A stretch of 64,000 nucleotides of DNA from Methyloceanibacter methanicus. GTDB taxonomy: Bacteria; Pseudomonadota; Alphaproteobacteria; Rhizobiales; Methyloligellaceae. The stretch is taken from assembly GCF_001723285.1 (NCBI RefSeq), contig NZ_LPWG01000012.1:62001-126000 (forward strand), read 5' to 3'. Shown here one piece after another: positions 45,399-56,268 of this stretch. The translations under genes and the position numbers were made by a program. Numbering within the stretch: position 1 is the stretch's first letter; every line of letters begins with the position of its first letter. Below the pieces are notes generated by a model, which did not search any database, had not been told where the DNA came from, and saw only the letters and a program-made list of their open reading frames with translations.

Positions 45399-46529
45399 TC
45401 ACGTCCTGTCCGGCGTGTCTTTCGCGCGGCGTTCCGCCGCCGCCGGGGTCGCATGGGCCGTCTGGGCGCGTGCGGCGATGTCCCAGACCGCGAGGAACAG
45501 GGCCGCGACCAGGGGGCCCACTACGAGGCCGTTGAGGCCGAGAAGGGCGATGCCGCCCAAAGTCGAGATCAAGACGACATAGTCGGGCAGGGCGGTGTCC
45601 TTCCCGACGAGATAGGGGCGCAGCAGATTGTCCACGAGTCCGATAACGCCGGCCCCGAACGCCATGAGTACGAGGCCCTTGGCGATCGCGCCGGTGGCGA
45701 TGAGATAGACGGCGACCGGAAACCAGACGATCGACGCGCCCACCGCCGGCAACAGCGACAGGAAGGCCATGACCACGCCCCAAAGCACCGGCGCGTGGAT
45801 TCCGAGCGCCCAGAAGATCAGCCCGCCGAGAAATCCCTGCACGATCGCCACCAGGATCGTGCCTTTGACCATGGCGCGCACGACGACGGCGATCTTCTCG
45901 AACAGCGCGTCCTTGTATTCGCCCTCGAGCGGCACCGCGTTGGCGATCTTCCGCGAGAGCTTGCCGCCATCGCGCAGCAGGAAGAACAGGAGGTAAAGCA
46001 TGATCGCGACGCCCAGGAGGAGATTGGCCGTCCCTTGCCCGACCAGGACCGCCTGGGTGGCGAAGAACTTGCTGCCTTCGGCCAGGAGCGCGATGACGCG
46101 CGCTTGAATGTCGGCGACGTCCGTAACGCCGAACCGGGCCAGGAAGTCGGTCGCCCAGCTCGGCAGGGCATCGAGAAAGCGCTGCAGAAACGTCCCGAGA
46201 TTGAGATTCCCCGACTGGATGTTTTCATAGAGCGTCGTCGCCTCGCTGACGATCGAGGCGCCGGTCAGCGCCACGGGGATCAGCACGATCCCGACAATGC
46301 ACAGCAGCGTGAGAAAGGCGTTGAGGTTCGTTTGGCCGGGCAGGTGCCCGTTGAACCAGCGCTGCACCGGCGAGAACACCATGGCGAGGATTACGGCCCA
46401 CAGGATGGCGCTGTAAAAGGGCAGCAGGATCCAGGCAAAGGCCAGCGAGACCGCAACCAGCAGGCCGATGAAGACCTTGTCGTGCAGGGCACCTTTGTCG
46501 GGATCGCTGCGCATGCGCGGGGGCTCCAT
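45399..46529 (-). CDS. AI-2E family transporter (PerM-like permease)
   Basis: 376 residues with about eight hydrophobic segments. The family region LYLLFFLLRDGGKLSRKIA and IVQGFLGGLIFWALGIHAPVLWGVVMAFLSLLPAVGAS marks the AI-2E/UPF0118 family, whose members export small molecules or act as Na+/H+ antiporters; AI-2 export by this one is not shown. The N-terminus may start at 46529 or at ATG 46514. The immediate upstream DNA has three 14-base tandem repeats. Confidence 0.88.
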   Translation of the reverse strand: MEPPRMRSDPDKGALHDKVFIGLLVAVSLAFAWILLPFYSAILWAVILAMVFSPVQRWFNGHLPGQTNLNAFLTLLCIVGIVLIPVALTGASIVSEATTLYENIQSGNLNLGTFLQRFLDALPSWATDFLARFGVTDVADIQARVIALLAEGSKFFATQAVLVGQGTANLLLGVAIMLYLLFFLLRDGGKLSRKIANAVPLEGEYKDALFEKIAVVVRAMVKGTILVAIVQGFLGGLIFWALGIHAPVLWGVVMAFLSLLPAVGASIVWFPVAVYLIATGAIAKGLVLMAFGAGVIGLVDNLLRPYLVGKDTALPDYVVLISTLGGIALLGLNGLVVGPLVAALFLAVWDIAARAQTAHATPAAAERRAKDTPDRT

Positions 46530-46539
46530 CCTGGGTCTT

Positions 46540-46581
46540 GGGGCTTCGGTCTCGGGGCTTCGGTCTCGGGGCTTCGGTCTC
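46540..46581. repeat. 14-base tandem repeat (3 copies)
   Basis: GGGGCTTCGGTCTC occurs at 46540, 46554 and 46568. It lies between the divergent permease and recA genes, outside any gene. Confidence 0.85.
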
Positions 46582-46693
46582 GGGCCTGGCGTTCGGCTCG
46601 ATCATAGTGATTCAGGCGCGCGCACGAAGCGCTTTTCCGGAACGTCTGGGGGCCGCCCGCGAAAACCTCTCGACTGCGCCAACCGACCGGAAA

Positions 46694-46708
46694 GAACATC
46701 TTGCGAAC
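46694..46708 (+). promoter_or_regulatory. SOS box (LexA site) of recA
   Basis: GAAC (46694-46697), seven bases, GAAC (46705-46708) matches the alphaproteobacterial LexA direct repeat GAAC-N7-GAAC exactly. It overlaps the start of the predicted recA promoter. Confidence 0.8.
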
Positions 46709-46729
46709 ATAGAACAAAGCAGGTACATT
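46701..46729 (+). promoter_or_regulatory. Predicted recA promoter
   Basis: TTGCGA (46701-46706), 17 bases, TACATT (46724-46729). The upstream SOS half-sites overlap the -35, as expected for LexA repression. Confidence 0.55.
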
Positions 46730-46846
46730 GCATTATCGAGGACGTCCCCGGCGCTTGAGGGCCCTTCCGGATGTGGACGAGGGCCGCCGGGTCTACGCAC
46801 CGCCATTTACGCAAGCCCCAGGGCTGTGAAATAAGGAGATTCGTCG

Positions 46847-48001
46847 ATGTCGAACGCCGCGCTGCGCCTTGTTGAGGCTGGAGGGGAAATGGACAGAGAG
46901 AAGGCGCTGGAAGCTGCGATCTCCCAGATCGAGCGGGCCTGCGGCAAGGGCTCCATCATGCGGCTCGGCCAGAACGAGACCGCCGTGGAGGTGGAGGCGA
47001 TTCCGACCGGCTCCCTGGGGCTCGATATCGCGCTCGGGATCGGCGGTCTGCCGCGCGGCCGGGTCGTGGAGATTTACGGGCCGGAATCCTCCGGCAAGAC
47101 GACGCTTGCCCTTCACGTCGTGGCGGAAGCCCAGAAGAAGGGCGGCGTGTGCGCCTTTGTCGATGCGGAACATGCGCTCGATACGGTCTATGCCCGGAAG
47201 CTGGGCGTGGATCTCGAGAACGTTCTGATCTCACAGCCCGACACGGGCGAGCAGGCGCTTGAGATCGCCGATACGCTGGTCCGGTCGGGCGCATCGACGC
47301 TGGTCGTGGATTCGGTGGCGGCGCTGACGCCCAAGGCCGAGCTGGAAGGCGAGATGGGCGATTCCCTGCCGGGCCTCCAGGCCCGTCTCATGAGCCAGGC
47401 CTTGCGGAAGCTGACCGGCTCGATCTCCAAATCCCGCTGCATGGTCATCTTCATCAATCAGATCCGCATGAAGATCGGCGTGATGTTCGGCTCGCCCGAG
47501 ACCACGAGTGGCGGCAATGCCTTGAAGTTCTACGCGTCGGTGCGGCTCGACATTCGCCGGATCGGTGCGATCAAGGAGCGGGACGAGGTTGTCGGCAATC
47601 AGACCCGCGTCAAGGTCGTCAAGAACAAGGTCGCACCGCCCTTCAAGCAGGTCGAGTTCGACATCATGTATGGCGAAGGCGTCTCCAAGATGGGCGAGTT
47701 GATCGATCTCGGCGTGAAGGCCGGTATCGTCGAAAAGTCCGGGTCCTGGTTCTCCTTCGACAGCGAGCGGATCGGCCAGGGCCGCGAGAATGCGAAGACC
47801 TTCCTCAAGGAGCATCCGGACATGGCCCAGCGGATCGAGCTGGCCATCCGGCAGAATGCCGGCCTTCTGGGCGATCAGCTCTTGGAGGGCGGCGACATGG
47901 AGGGCGGTGCCGGGGATGATGATCTCCCGCCTGTAGAGCCAGACGAGGATGAAACCGTGACGCCGATCTCCGGTGGCGGCCGCAAGAGCAAACGCGGGTA
48001 A
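46847..48001 (+). CDS. recA: Recombinase RecA
   Basis: 384 residues. Walker A is [10 protein letters not shown], the Glu/ATPase region has FVDAEHALD, Walker B is [16 protein letters not shown], loop L1/L2 includes [12 protein letters not shown] and [24 protein letters not shown]. The C-terminus is acidic ([10 protein letters not shown]). AAGGAG lies before ATG 46847. It forms the nucleoprotein filament for strand exchange and triggers LexA cleavage; the SOS box upstream fits that role. alaS follows downstream as in many alphaproteobacteria. Confidence 0.97.
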   Translation: MSNAALRLVEAGGEMDREKALEAAISQIERACGKGSIMRLGQNETAVEVEAIPTGSLGLDIALGIGGLPRGRVVEIYGPESSGKTTLALHVVAEAQKKGGVCAFVDAEHALDTVYARKLGVDLENVLISQPDTGEQALEIADTLVRSGASTLVVDSVAALTPKAELEGEMGDSLPGLQARLMSQALRKLTGSISKSRCMVIFINQIRMKIGVMFGSPETTSGGNALKFYASVRLDIRRIGAIKERDEVVGNQTRVKVVKNKVAPPFKQVEFDIMYGEGVSKMGELIDLGVKAGIVEKSGSWFSFDSERIGQGRENAKTFLKEHPDMAQRIELAIRQNAGLLGDQLLEGGDMEGGAGDDDLPPVEPDEDETVTPISGGGRKSKRG

Positions 48002-48405
48002 GCTTGGGCTAGGGCCCGAGCGCCTATCGTGGCATCCCATTGCCCATTGCCCATTGCCCGTTGCTCGCTGGGGAGCGGCGTCGGTTTCGCGGTTTTCCGA
48101 ACGTGGTCTGGTGTGCGGGCGCCTCATGGTTTTGTGGATCGTGGGGCGTTCCGCCGTGCGGTGAGCGCTGGACAGCGCCTGAGTGAGACCGTATGTCTGC
48201 CCCGGCTTCCTCCCTGTTTCCGTCTGTGTCGAAACGGGGATCGGAGGTGCGGCCGGGACTGCCGAATCGGGTAGGGTCCGGGACGCTGCTTGGTTCCTGA
48301 GCCGTCGCATGGGTGCGGACATTGAAGGGCGGGCTCCGTAGATCGTAGGGAGCCGCCGGAGCGGATGCTACCAAATCGGCTGCTGGCAAATTGGGTGCTG
48401 CGAGA
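48002..48405 (+). other. Intergenic gap between recA and alaS with a heptamer repeat
   Basis: About 400 bases with no gene. CCATTGC is repeated at 48037, 48044 and 48051, followed by CCGTTGC (48058-48064). No clear promoter was found for alaS. Confidence 0.6.
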
Positions 48406-51235
48406 GTGAGCGCTAGGAAAGCCAAAAATGGCACGGCCCAAAATGGCTCGGCCAAGACAGGCATGCCCAAGACAGGCACGCCCAAGACAGGCACGCCGGC
48501 GCGCAAGGTGCCGGTGCTGGACGTACCCACGCGGGCGAACGAACTGCGTGCCGCCTTTCTTCAGTACTTCGCCGATGCGGACCATGTGGTGGAGCCTTCG
48601 GCGCCTTTGGTTCCGCGGCATGATCCGACCTTGATGTTCACCAATGCCGGCATGGTGCCGTTCAAGAACGTGTTCACCGGCCAGGAGAAGCCGCCAGCGT
48701 TGCGGGCGGCTTCGTCGCAGAAATGCGTGCGTGCCGGCGGCAAGCACAACGATCTCGACAATGTGGGCTACACCGCGCGGCACCACACGTTTTTCGAGAT
48801 GCTCGGCAATTTTTCGTTCGGCGATTATTTCAAGGAGCGGGCGATCTCGCTGGCCTGGTCGTTCTTGACCGGCACGCTGGGTCTTCCGCCGGAGAAGCTC
48901 CTCGTCACCGTGTATGTGGATGACGACGAGGCCGCGGATCTCTGGAAAAAGGTCTCCGGATTTGGCGACGACAAGATCTTGCGGATCGCGGGATCGGACA
49001 ATTTCTGGTCCATGGGTGATACGGGACCGTGCGGGCCCTGTTCGGAGATCTTCTACGACCACGGGCCCCATCTGCCGGGCGGGCCGCCCGGCAGTCCCGA
49101 TCAGGACGGCGACCGCTTCGTCGAGATCTGGAATCTCGTCTTCATGCAATACGACCAACGCGAAGACGGCACCCGGGTCGAGCTGCCGCACCCGTCGATC
49201 GACACGGGCATGGGGCTCGAGCGCATCGCGGCGGTCATGCAAGGCACCCACGACAATTACGAAATCGATCTGTTCAAAACGCTGATCGCGGCGTCCGTCG
49301 ATCTCACCGGCGTGCCGGACGATGGGGACGAGGCGCCGAGCCATCGCATCATCGCCGACCATCTGCGCGCGTCGTCGTTTCTGATTGCCGACGGTGTGCT
49401 GCCCTCGAATGAGGGCCGCGGCTATGTGCTGCGCCGGATCATGCGGCGGGCCATGCGCCACGCGCATCTTCTGGGTGCGAAGGAGCCGCTGCTGTACCGG
49501 CTCGTGCCGACGCTCGTTGGCGAGATGGGCCGCGCTTTTCCGGAACTGCAGCGCGGCGAGGCGTTGATCGGCGAGACCTTGAAGCTCGAGGAAACCCGTT
49601 TTCGCGAGACCCTCGACCGGGGTTTGCGTCTGCTGGACGAGGCGGTCGAAGGTCTTTCGTCCGGCGATACGCTTTTGGGCGAGATCGCGTTCAAGCTCTA
49701 CGACACCTACGGCTTTCCCTACGACCTGACGGAGGACGCGCTGAAAGCCAAGGGCATCGGCGTGGACGGGGCGGGCTTTGCCGCGGCCATGGAGCGTCAG
49801 CGGGCCGAAGCCCGGAAGTCCTGGGCCGGGTCCGGCGAGGCGGCGACGGATGGTCTGTGGTACGAGCTCAAGGAAGAGTTGGGGGCCACGGAGTTCCTGG
49901 GCTACGAGACCGAGACCGCGTCGGGCGAAATCGTGGCGCTCGTCAAGGAGGGTGCCCGGGTCGAAAAGCTGGAAGCGGGCGACCGCGGCATCGTCATCGT
50001 CAATCAAACGCCGTTCTATGCGGAGTCCGGCGGCCAGGTCGGCGACCGGGGCACGCTCACGATCGGCGACGACACGGTCTTCGCCGTCGCCGACACGCAG
50101 AAGAAGCTGCATGGCCTGTTTCTCCATGACGGCGTCGTGGAGCAGGGCAAGCTGCTGCGGGGGCAGACGGTGACCCTGTCGGTGGATCGGGCGCGCCGCA
50201 CAGCCACCCGTGCGCATCATTCGGCCACCCATCTTCTGCACGAAGCCTTGCGGCAGATCCTCGGGACCCATGTGGCGCAGAAGGCTCGCTGGTGGAGCCC
50301 GGGCGTTTGCGGTTCGACTTTTCTCATCCCAAACCCAAGCGCGGAGGAGATCAAGGCCGTCGAAGACATGGCGAACGCCATGATCCTTCAGAACAGCCCG
50401 GTGGAAACGCATCTGATGACGCCGGACGAGGCGATTGGGCGCGGCGCGCTTGCGCTGTTCGGAGAGAAATACGGCGAGGAAGTGCGTGTCGTCTCCATGG
50501 GCGTGACGCCGGAAAGCGAGAAGGCGGATCACGCGTACTCGATCGAGCTTTGCGGCGGGACCCATGTTCGCCGCACGGGCGATATCGGTCTTCTGAAGAT
50601 CGTGGGCGAGAGTGCCGTGGCGGCGGGCGTCCGCCGCGTCGAGGCCCTGACCGGCGATGCGGCGCGCACCTATCTCGCCACGCAAGACATGCGGGTCAGA
50701 GAGGCGGCCGAGATGCTCAAAGTCGCCCCGGACGAGATGCTCGACCGGCTGGCCGCCATCGTCGAGGAGCGCCGCAAGCTCGACCGTGAAGTGGCGGACA
50801 TGCGGAAGAAGGTGGCGCTCGGCGGCGGCGGATCGCAAGGCGAGGAGACCAACATCATCTCCGTCGGGGGAACTTCGTACCTTGCGCTGCGCGTCTCCGG
50901 ACTGCCCAACAACGATCTGAAGGCTTTGGCCGACGACGCCAAAGCAAGGTCCGGCGTGGTCGCCATCGCGAATACGGCCCCGGACGGAAAAGGCGGACTT
51001 GTCGTGGGGGTCACTGGGGACCTGACCTCCCGCTTCAACGCGGTCGACCTCGTGCGTTGTGGGCGCCGTGGCGCTAGGCGGCAAGGGCGGCGGCGGGCGC
51101 CCCGATCTTGCCCAGGCCGGCGGCCCCGACGGCGCCAAGGCCGACGCCGCGCTCGATGCGATCGCGGCCAGCCTCGAAGCCGGGTCCGATGGCGCGGCGC
51201 CGCCGTCGGCGTCCGGGCACGCCGGACAAGCGTAA
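48406..51235 (+). CDS. alaS: Alanyl-tRNA synthetase, with three frameshifts
   Basis: About 943 residues. The class II core has [37 protein letters not shown] and [16 protein letters not shown]; the editing domain has ATHLLHEAL and the zinc/editing motif ELCGGTHV; a C-terminal DHHA1-type domain follows. Local shifts occur at about 50282 and 50338 (true reading [18 protein letters not shown]) and near 51055, after which the tail reads [21 protein letters not shown]. The stop is TAA at 51233-51235. The start is unsure: GTG 48406, TTG 48391 and ATG 48463 are all in frame. The N-terminus is a five-unit pentapeptide repeat. Confidence 0.93.
48424..48498 (+). repeat. 15-base tandem repeat coding for a pentapeptide repeat in AlaS
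   Basis: Five units code for [20 protein letters not shown] and KTGTP. The last three are nearly identical at the DNA level. This extends AlaS by about 30 residues before the usual start of the family. Confidence 0.8.
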
Positions 51236-51238
51236 ACC

Positions 51239-52414
51239 ATGGCCATGACCGCTTGGCGCCGTTGGCGCCGAAAGGTCCACGAAATTCTGGAACTGGGCAG
51301 CGATGCCCATCCGGCCGCCTACGTCGTCAACGGCTTCATCGTCGTCTTGATCGTGTTGAACGCAATCGCCTTCGCCGCGGAAACCGTCGGCGATCTGGCG
51401 GTGCGCTACGGCCCGTGGTTCCGCGCCTCAACGGTGTTCTCCGTGCTCGTCTTCACCGTCGAATACGCACTGCGGGTTTGGAGCGCGGTCGAGATTCCGG
51501 TTCTGTCGCGGATGCCGCCAGCGCGCGCGCGGGCCATCTTCGCCACGCGTCCCATCATGATCATCGACCTGCTGGCTTTTGCCCCCTGGTATGTGCAGTG
51601 GCTGATCCCCGTCGATCTGCGGGTGCTCAGACTGCTGCGCGTCGTGCGGCTTTTCAAGCTCGCGCGCTTTTCGCCCGCCTTGCAGACGTTGTTGCGCGTG
51701 TTCCAGGACGAGTACCGCGCCTTGTTGGGTGCGCTGCTTGTCATGCTGATCCTATTGCTGTTCGCCTCCACCGGGGTCTACTTCCTGGAGCGGGACGCAC
51801 AGCCCGATGCATTCGGATCGATTCCCGCGGCGTCCTGGTGGGCGCTCTCGACCCTCACCACGGTGGGCTACGGCGACGTCGTTCCGGTCACGCCCTGGGG
51901 CAAGGTCCTGGGCGGCGTGGTGATGGTGCTTGGCGTCGGCATGTTCGCGCTGCCCGTCGCCATTATCGCCACGGGGTTCAGCCAGGAGTCCATGCGCCAT
52001 CAGTTCGTGGCGACCTGGTCCATGGTGGCGCGCGTGCCAGTCTTTGCGAATATGAGCCGCGTGGAAATCGCCGACATCACCAAGCTGCTCGAGACGCGGA
52101 GCGTCGATCCCGGCGTTCCCATCGTGCGGGCGGGGGACGCCGGCGACGGCATGTACATTCTGGCAAGTGGCGAGGCCTTGCTCGCCCTCGGCGACGATCG
52201 CACGCTCACGCTGCGCGAAGGCGATCTCTTCGGCCAGATGGCGCTGCTGGAACGCCGGCGCCACGAGCACGACGTGATCGCCACGACTCATTGCAGGGTC
52301 TACATGCTGGATGGCCGGGCGCTGGGTCGGCTGTCGCGGCGCTATCCCGATCTCCGGGAGCGCCTCAGCCTCGCGGCGGCCTCGCAAAATGCCGTGGGCG
52401 AAACGGCCACCTGA
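51239..52414 (+). CDS. Cyclic-nucleotide-gated potassium channel (MlotiK1-like)
   Basis: 391 residues. Six TM helices include a voltage-sensor-like S4 ([18 protein letters not shown]). The pore helix and filter are [18 protein letters not shown]. The C-terminal half is a cyclic-nucleotide-binding domain ([45 protein letters not shown]) with the phosphate-binding cassette. The family includes the Mesorhizobium channel MlotiK1. It starts three bases after the alaS stop; a functional link is unlikely. Confidence 0.93.
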   Translation: MAMTAWRRWRRKVHEILELGSDAHPAAYVVNGFIVVLIVLNAIAFAAETVGDLAVRYGPWFRASTVFSVLVFTVEYALRVWSAVEIPVLSRMPPARARAIFATRPIMIIDLLAFAPWYVQWLIPVDLRVLRLLRVVRLFKLARFSPALQTLLRVFQDEYRALLGALLVMLILLLFASTGVYFLERDAQPDAFGSIPAASWWALSTLTTVGYGDVVPVTPWGKVLGGVVMVLGVGMFALPVAIIATGFSQESMRHQFVATWSMVARVPVFANMSRVEIADITKLLETRSVDPGVPIVRAGDAGDGMYILASGEALLALGDDRTLTLREGDLFGQMALLERRRHEHDVIATTHCRVYMLDGRALGRLSRRYPDLRERLSLAAASQNAVGETAT

Positions 52415-52451
52415 GCGCTGAAACGGCCCCGGTTCTCACGGCATGGCCAAG

Positions 52452-53681
52452 CTAGGCGGCCGCGACGTTCCCGGACATGGCCGCCTGCATGTTCTCGTCG
52501 ATCTTGTCGATGAAGCCCTCGGTCGACAGCCAGGCCTGATCGGCGCCGACGAGTAGGGCTAGGTCCTTGGTCATGTAGCCCGACTCGATGGTCGCGACCC
52601 CGACCGTTTCGATCGTGTTGGCGAAGCGGGCGAGCGCCTCGTTGTTGTCGAGCTTGGCCCGATGCTTCAGAGCGCCGGCCCAGGCGAAGATCGAGGCCAT
52701 GGAATTGGTCGAGGTGGCGCGGCCCTCCTGGTGCTGGCGGAAATGGCGCGTCACCGTACCGTGTGCGGCTTCGGCCAGCACGGTGCTGCCGTCCGGGGTC
52801 ATGAGCACGGAACGCATCAGGCCGAGCGACCCAAAGCCCTGGGCGACCGTGTCGGACTGGACGTCGCCATCGTAGTTCTTGCACGCCCACACATAGCCGC
52901 CGGACCATTTCAGCGCGGCGGCAACCATGTCGTCGATCAGCCGGTGCTCGTAGGTGAGGCCTGCTTCGGCGAACGCGTCCTTGAATTCGGTCTCGAAGAT
53001 TTCCGCGAACAGATCCTTGAAGCGGCCGTCATAGGCCTTGAGGATCGTGTTCTTGGTCGACAGGTACACCGGCATGTTGCGCGCCAGGCCGTAATTCATC
53101 GAGGCGCGCGCGAAGTCGCGGATCGAGCTGTCGAGATTGAACATGCCGAGCGCCACGCCCGAGCCGTCGAAGGTATGCACCTCGCGCTCGATCGTCTCGC
53201 CGTCTTCGCCTTCGAACCGGATGGTCAGCTTGCCTTTCCCCGGCACCCGGAAGTCCTGGGCCCGGTAGATGTCTCCATAGGCATGACGCCCGATCACGAT
53301 GGGCTTGGTCCAACCCGGCACAAGGCGCGGCACGTTCTGGCAGATGATGGGTTCACGGAAGATCACGCCGCCAAGTATGTTGCGGATCGTGCCGTTGGGC
53401 GAGCGGTACATCCTCTTGAGCCCGAATTCCGCCACACGGGCTTCGTCCGGCGTGATGGTCGCGCATTTCACGCCGACGCCGAATTCCTGGATCGCGTGGG
53501 CGGCGTCGACCGTCACCTGATCGTCCGTGGCGTCGCGATGTTCGATACCGAGATCGAACGGTACAAGCTCGATGTCGAGATAGGGCTCGATGAGCTTTTC
53601 CTTGATCATGTCCCAAATAACGCGGGTCATCTCATCGCCAAGCAAATCGGCGATCGGGTTCTGAACCTTGATCTTGTCCAC
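52452..53681 (-). CDS. icd: NADP-dependent isocitrate dehydrogenase
   Basis: 409 residues of the eukaryotic-like/IDH type II class: [22 protein letters not shown] at the N-terminus, [20 protein letters not shown] (substrate Ser and Arg), [40 protein letters not shown] (metal Asp) and [16 protein letters not shown]. Oxidises isocitrate to 2-oxoglutarate and reduces NADP+ in the TCA cycle. GTG 53681 with GGAG upstream is preferred over a longer, poorly conserved N-terminal extension. Confidence 0.95.
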   Translation of the reverse strand: MDKIKVQNPIADLLGDEMTRVIWDMIKEKLIEPYLDIELVPFDLGIEHRDATDDQVTVDAAHAIQEFGVGVKCATITPDEARVAEFGLKRMYRSPNGTIRNILGGVIFREPIICQNVPRLVPGWTKPIVIGRHAYGDIYRAQDFRVPGKGKLTIRFEGEDGETIEREVHTFDGSGVALGMFNLDSSIRDFARASMNYGLARNMPVYLSTKNTILKAYDGRFKDLFAEIFETEFKDAFAEAGLTYEHRLIDDMVAAALKWSGGYVWACKNYDGDVQSDTVAQGFGSLGLMRSVLMTPDGSTVLAEAAHGTVTRHFRQHQEGRATSTNSMASIFAWAGALKHRAKLDNNEALARFANTIETVGVATIESGYMTKDLALLVGADQAWLSTEGFIDKIDENMQAAMSGNVAAA

Positions 53682-53774
53682 GCAGCTATCTCCAAGAAAG
53701 GGGGAGTGTCCGGGCCCGAAGGCTTTACGCCGCCACCCATTGCGGGCCGCGGCTCCCTGTAGCATCGTCCGGCC

Positions 53775-54596
53775 ATGATGGAAACAGATGAGCAAACCGG
53801 CAAGTTGACGAAAGCGCACGCCTGCTTGATGGCTCCGGCGATCGTGCTGGTGGAGCCGCAACTGGGCGAGAATATCGGCTTTGCCGCCCGGGCCATGGGC
53901 AATTTCGGGTTAGGCGATTTGCGGCTGGTCGCGCCGCGCGACGGCTGGCCCAATGAGAAGGCGTGTGCGGCGGCCGCGGTCGCCGAGCCGATCGCGAGCG
54001 GGGCGAAGGTGTTCGAGACCGTCGCGGCCGCGCTGGCCGATTGCAACTACGTCGTGGCCGCTACGGCCCGGCCGCGCGAGATGGTGAAGCCGGTCTTCAG
54101 TCCCGAAACGGCGGCGGTGGGTCTGCGCAAGCGCGCGCAGTCGGGCGAGCGGTGTGCGGTGATGTTCGGAGGCGAACGCAACGGTCTCGACAACGACTCG
54201 ATCGCCTTGGCCGATGCCATCCTGACGGCGCCGGTGGATCCAGGTTGCGCCTCTCTCAGCCTGCCCCAGGCCGTGCTGTTGTTCTCCTATGAGTGGATGA
54301 AAGGCGGCAATCCGGAAGGCTTGGGACGCATCACGTCTTTCGATGGGCCCGCCCGGGAGGGCCTCGCGACTCCCGGCACTGGACCGGCCACGCGCGCATC
54401 GCTGTTCGGTCTTTTCGACCATATGGAAGGGGCGCTCGACGCGGCCGGATTTTTGCGTCCGCCTGAAAAACGCCCGGCCATGGTCCGCTCGATACGGAAC
54501 ATGTTCCACCGTATGGCGTGCACCGAACAAGATGTCCGCACATGGCGCGGGATCATCGCGGCTCTGACGCGGCATTCAGCGGCATCAAAGGGTTAG
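53775..54596 (+). CDS. trmJ: tRNA (cytidine/uridine-2'-O-)-methyltransferase TrmJ
   Basis: 273 residues of the SPOUT class. The N-terminal [21 protein letters not shown] (motif 1), the middle [18 protein letters not shown] (motif 2) and [14 protein letters not shown] (motif 3 knot) are the TrmJ/TrmH signatures; the C-terminal extension fits TrmJ, which methylates position 32 of tRNA. It is divergent from icd with about 90 bases between. Confidence 0.92.
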   Translation: MMETDEQTGKLTKAHACLMAPAIVLVEPQLGENIGFAARAMGNFGLGDLRLVAPRDGWPNEKACAAAAVAEPIASGAKVFETVAAALADCNYVVAATARPREMVKPVFSPETAAVGLRKRAQSGERCAVMFGGERNGLDNDSIALADAILTAPVDPGCASLSLPQAVLLFSYEWMKGGNPEGLGRITSFDGPAREGLATPGTGPATRASLFGLFDHMEGALDAAGFLRPPEKRPAMVRSIRNMFHRMACTEQDVRTWRGIIAALTRHSAASKG

Positions 54597-54691
54597 CTGT
54601 GCCGATTGCGGCCACAGTTACGCCCCGTTTCTCCTGTTGCGATGGGTGTCAACAGTGGTAGCTTCCGCGAGACTAAGGAGAGGGGCGTCCA

Positions 54692-55369
54692 ATGATAAAA
54701 GCGTGGGTGAAGTTGGGTGGAGTTTTAGGCATTGTGCTCGTGCCGCTGATTGGAACGCCCGCCGAAGCCGCAGATCAAGCCACGGATCGTCGCTCGAGCA
54801 TGACGACCGTCGCTGCCGAGGAACTCAATCAGCGCAGCAAGCAGCCCGCTACGGGCCAGAACGGCGGCCTGAGCGAACGTGGCGTGCGCAACATGGTGTA
54901 CTACGCCTTCTCCCTCATCCCCGACGAGGTCAAGGGCCCCGACGGCAAGATGGTTCCGGTCGACAAGGCCGACCCCAATAAATTCGTGATTCCCGAGGAC
55001 GACGCGCGCCGTGTCATTCGGGCGGCCACCCGGTCCGCCTATGCCGATGTGTGCGGCCTTCCGAACCTTGCCCAGGCGAATTACGAGGCGATGCTGACGA
55101 AGGAAAAGGCCCAGCAGAGCTGGAGCCGGGAGCAACTCTTGATGATCGAGGCGCTGCATCTGTTTGCGGTCTCGTTCTTCACCGGCAATGCGTCTTTCTC
55201 GACAGAGCCCGATTCGGACTCCGCCGAGGGTGAAGGTGCGGCGGCCCAGGCATCCGGCGAGCCCTCCGAGGTTCATAAGGCGCCCCCGCCGCCGAAATGC
55301 CCGCCGGAACAGCGGCAGAGGGTCGAGAGCGCCATCAATGCCTATGTGGCGTCCGCCGGGGCCCAATAA
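54692..55369 (+). CDS. Conserved hypothetical exported protein
   Basis: 225 residues beginning with a signal peptide cut near GTPAEAADQA. The mature part has FSLIPDEVKGPDGKMVPVDK, a helical middle with RVIRAATRSAYADVCGLPNLAQANYEAMLTK and SREQLLMIEALHLFAVSFFTGN, and a Pro-rich, Lys-rich C-terminus with KAPPPPKCPPEQRQR. A strong AAGGAGAGG lies before ATG 54692. No known domain is recognised. It sits between trmJ and rpsD; periplasmic or outer-membrane location is inferred from the signal. Confidence 0.7.
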   Translation: MIKAWVKLGGVLGIVLVPLIGTPAEAADQATDRRSSMTTVAAEELNQRSKQPATGQNGGLSERGVRNMVYYAFSLIPDEVKGPDGKMVPVDKADPNKFVIPEDDARRVIRAATRSAYADVCGLPNLAQANYEAMLTKEKAQQSWSREQLLMIEALHLFAVSFFTGNASFSTEPDSDSAEGEGAAAQASGEPSEVHKAPPPPKCPPEQRQRVESAINAYVASAGAQ

Positions 55370-55404
55370 TCGGGCACCCGCCAACAAGGATCGCGATAGC
55401 GGAA

Positions 55405-55432
55405 TTGACATTTTCCAGGCATTCCGTGTAAC
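55405..55432 (+). promoter_or_regulatory. Predicted rpsD promoter
   Basis: TTGACA (55405-55410), 16 bases, TGTAAC (55427-55432), in the 215-base gap before rpsD. Confidence 0.5.
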
Positions 55433-55467
55433 AGAACGCCTTGGCCCGGCCGTTTCGGGCTGGGTGC

Positions 55468-55493
55468 GGACCGCTGGACGACTTTGGCGGTCC
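55468..55493 (+). other. Hairpin in the rpsD leader
   Basis: GGACCGC (55468-55474) pairs with GCGGTCC (55487-55493) within the predicted rpsD leader. S4 is an RNA-binding repressor in other bacteria, so feedback control here is conceivable but unproven. Confidence 0.35.
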
Positions 55494-55584
55494 CCGATCA
55501 ACCACCATCAATGGGTTTTTGCGGCAGACGCGGGGACAATCGACCGCCCGTGGAAAGCCTGATTTGGCTTTGGAGTCTTGACGA

Positions 55585-56202
55585 ATGACGAAACGCATTC
55601 ACGCCAAGCATAAGATCGACCGCCGGCTTGGCGAGAATATCTGGGGACGCCCGAAGAGCCCCCAGAACAAGCGCGAGTACGGACCTGGCGAACATGGCCA
55701 GCGCCGCCGCGGTAAGCTCTCGGACTATGGCCAGCAGCTTCGCGCCAAGCAGAAGCTGAAGGGCTATTACGGGAACATCACAGAGAAGCAGTTCAAGGCT
55801 ATCTATCACGAGGCGTCGCGCCTGAAGGGCGATACCTCCGAGCGCCTTATCGGGCTGCTGGAGCGCCGCCTGGATGCGGTCGTATACCGGGCGAAGTTCG
55901 TGCCGACGGTCTTCGCCGCGCGCCAGTTCATTTCGCACGGTCATGTGAAGGTGAACGGCCGCCGGGTTACGATCCCGTCCTACCGCTGCAAGGAAGGCGA
56001 TGTGATCGAGGTGCGGGACAAGTCGAAGGATCTCGGTCTGGTGCTCGAGGCCGCGCAGAGCGGCGAGCGCGACGTACCGGATTACGTCGATGTGGATCAC
56101 GGCAAGATGGTCGCCACGTTCACGCGCGTGCCGGGGCTGTCCGACGTTCCCTATCCGGTGATGATGGAACCGAACCTCGTCATCGAATTCTATTCGCGCT
56201 AA
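55585..56202 (+). CDS. rpsD: 30S ribosomal protein S4
   Basis: 205 residues. The N-terminus ([19 protein letters not shown]) and S4 RNA-binding domain ([40 protein letters not shown]) match S4 throughout, ending FYSR. It is a primary 16S rRNA-binding protein of the small subunit body. It stands alone, not in the alpha operon, as in other alphaproteobacteria. Confidence 0.97.
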   Translation: MTKRIHAKHKIDRRLGENIWGRPKSPQNKREYGPGEHGQRRRGKLSDYGQQLRAKQKLKGYYGNITEKQFKAIYHEASRLKGDTSERLIGLLERRLDAVVYRAKFVPTVFAARQFISHGHVKVNGRRVTIPSYRCKEGDVIEVRDKSKDLGLVLEAAQSGERDVPDYVDVDHGKMVATFTRVPGLSDVPYPVMMEPNLVIEFYSR

Positions 56203-56225
56203 GCGAACCAGGCATCTGAAACGAT

Positions 56226-56261
56226 TTACGGCCTGCACCGGTTTCCGGTGGCAGGCCGTAA
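56226..56261. terminator. Hairpin terminator between rpsD and DUF2182 gene
   Basis: TTACGGCCTGC (56226-56236) pairs with GCAGGCCGTAA (56251-56261), with an inner ACCGG/CCGGT stem. The U-runs are weak on both strands, but its position between convergent genes fits a shared terminator. Confidence 0.6.
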
Positions 56262-56268
56262 TTACGAG

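Noticed and set aside
48124-51246. A 1040-codon open frame on the minus strand
   Set aside because: Antisense of alaS; the sense strand has complete AlaS motifs.
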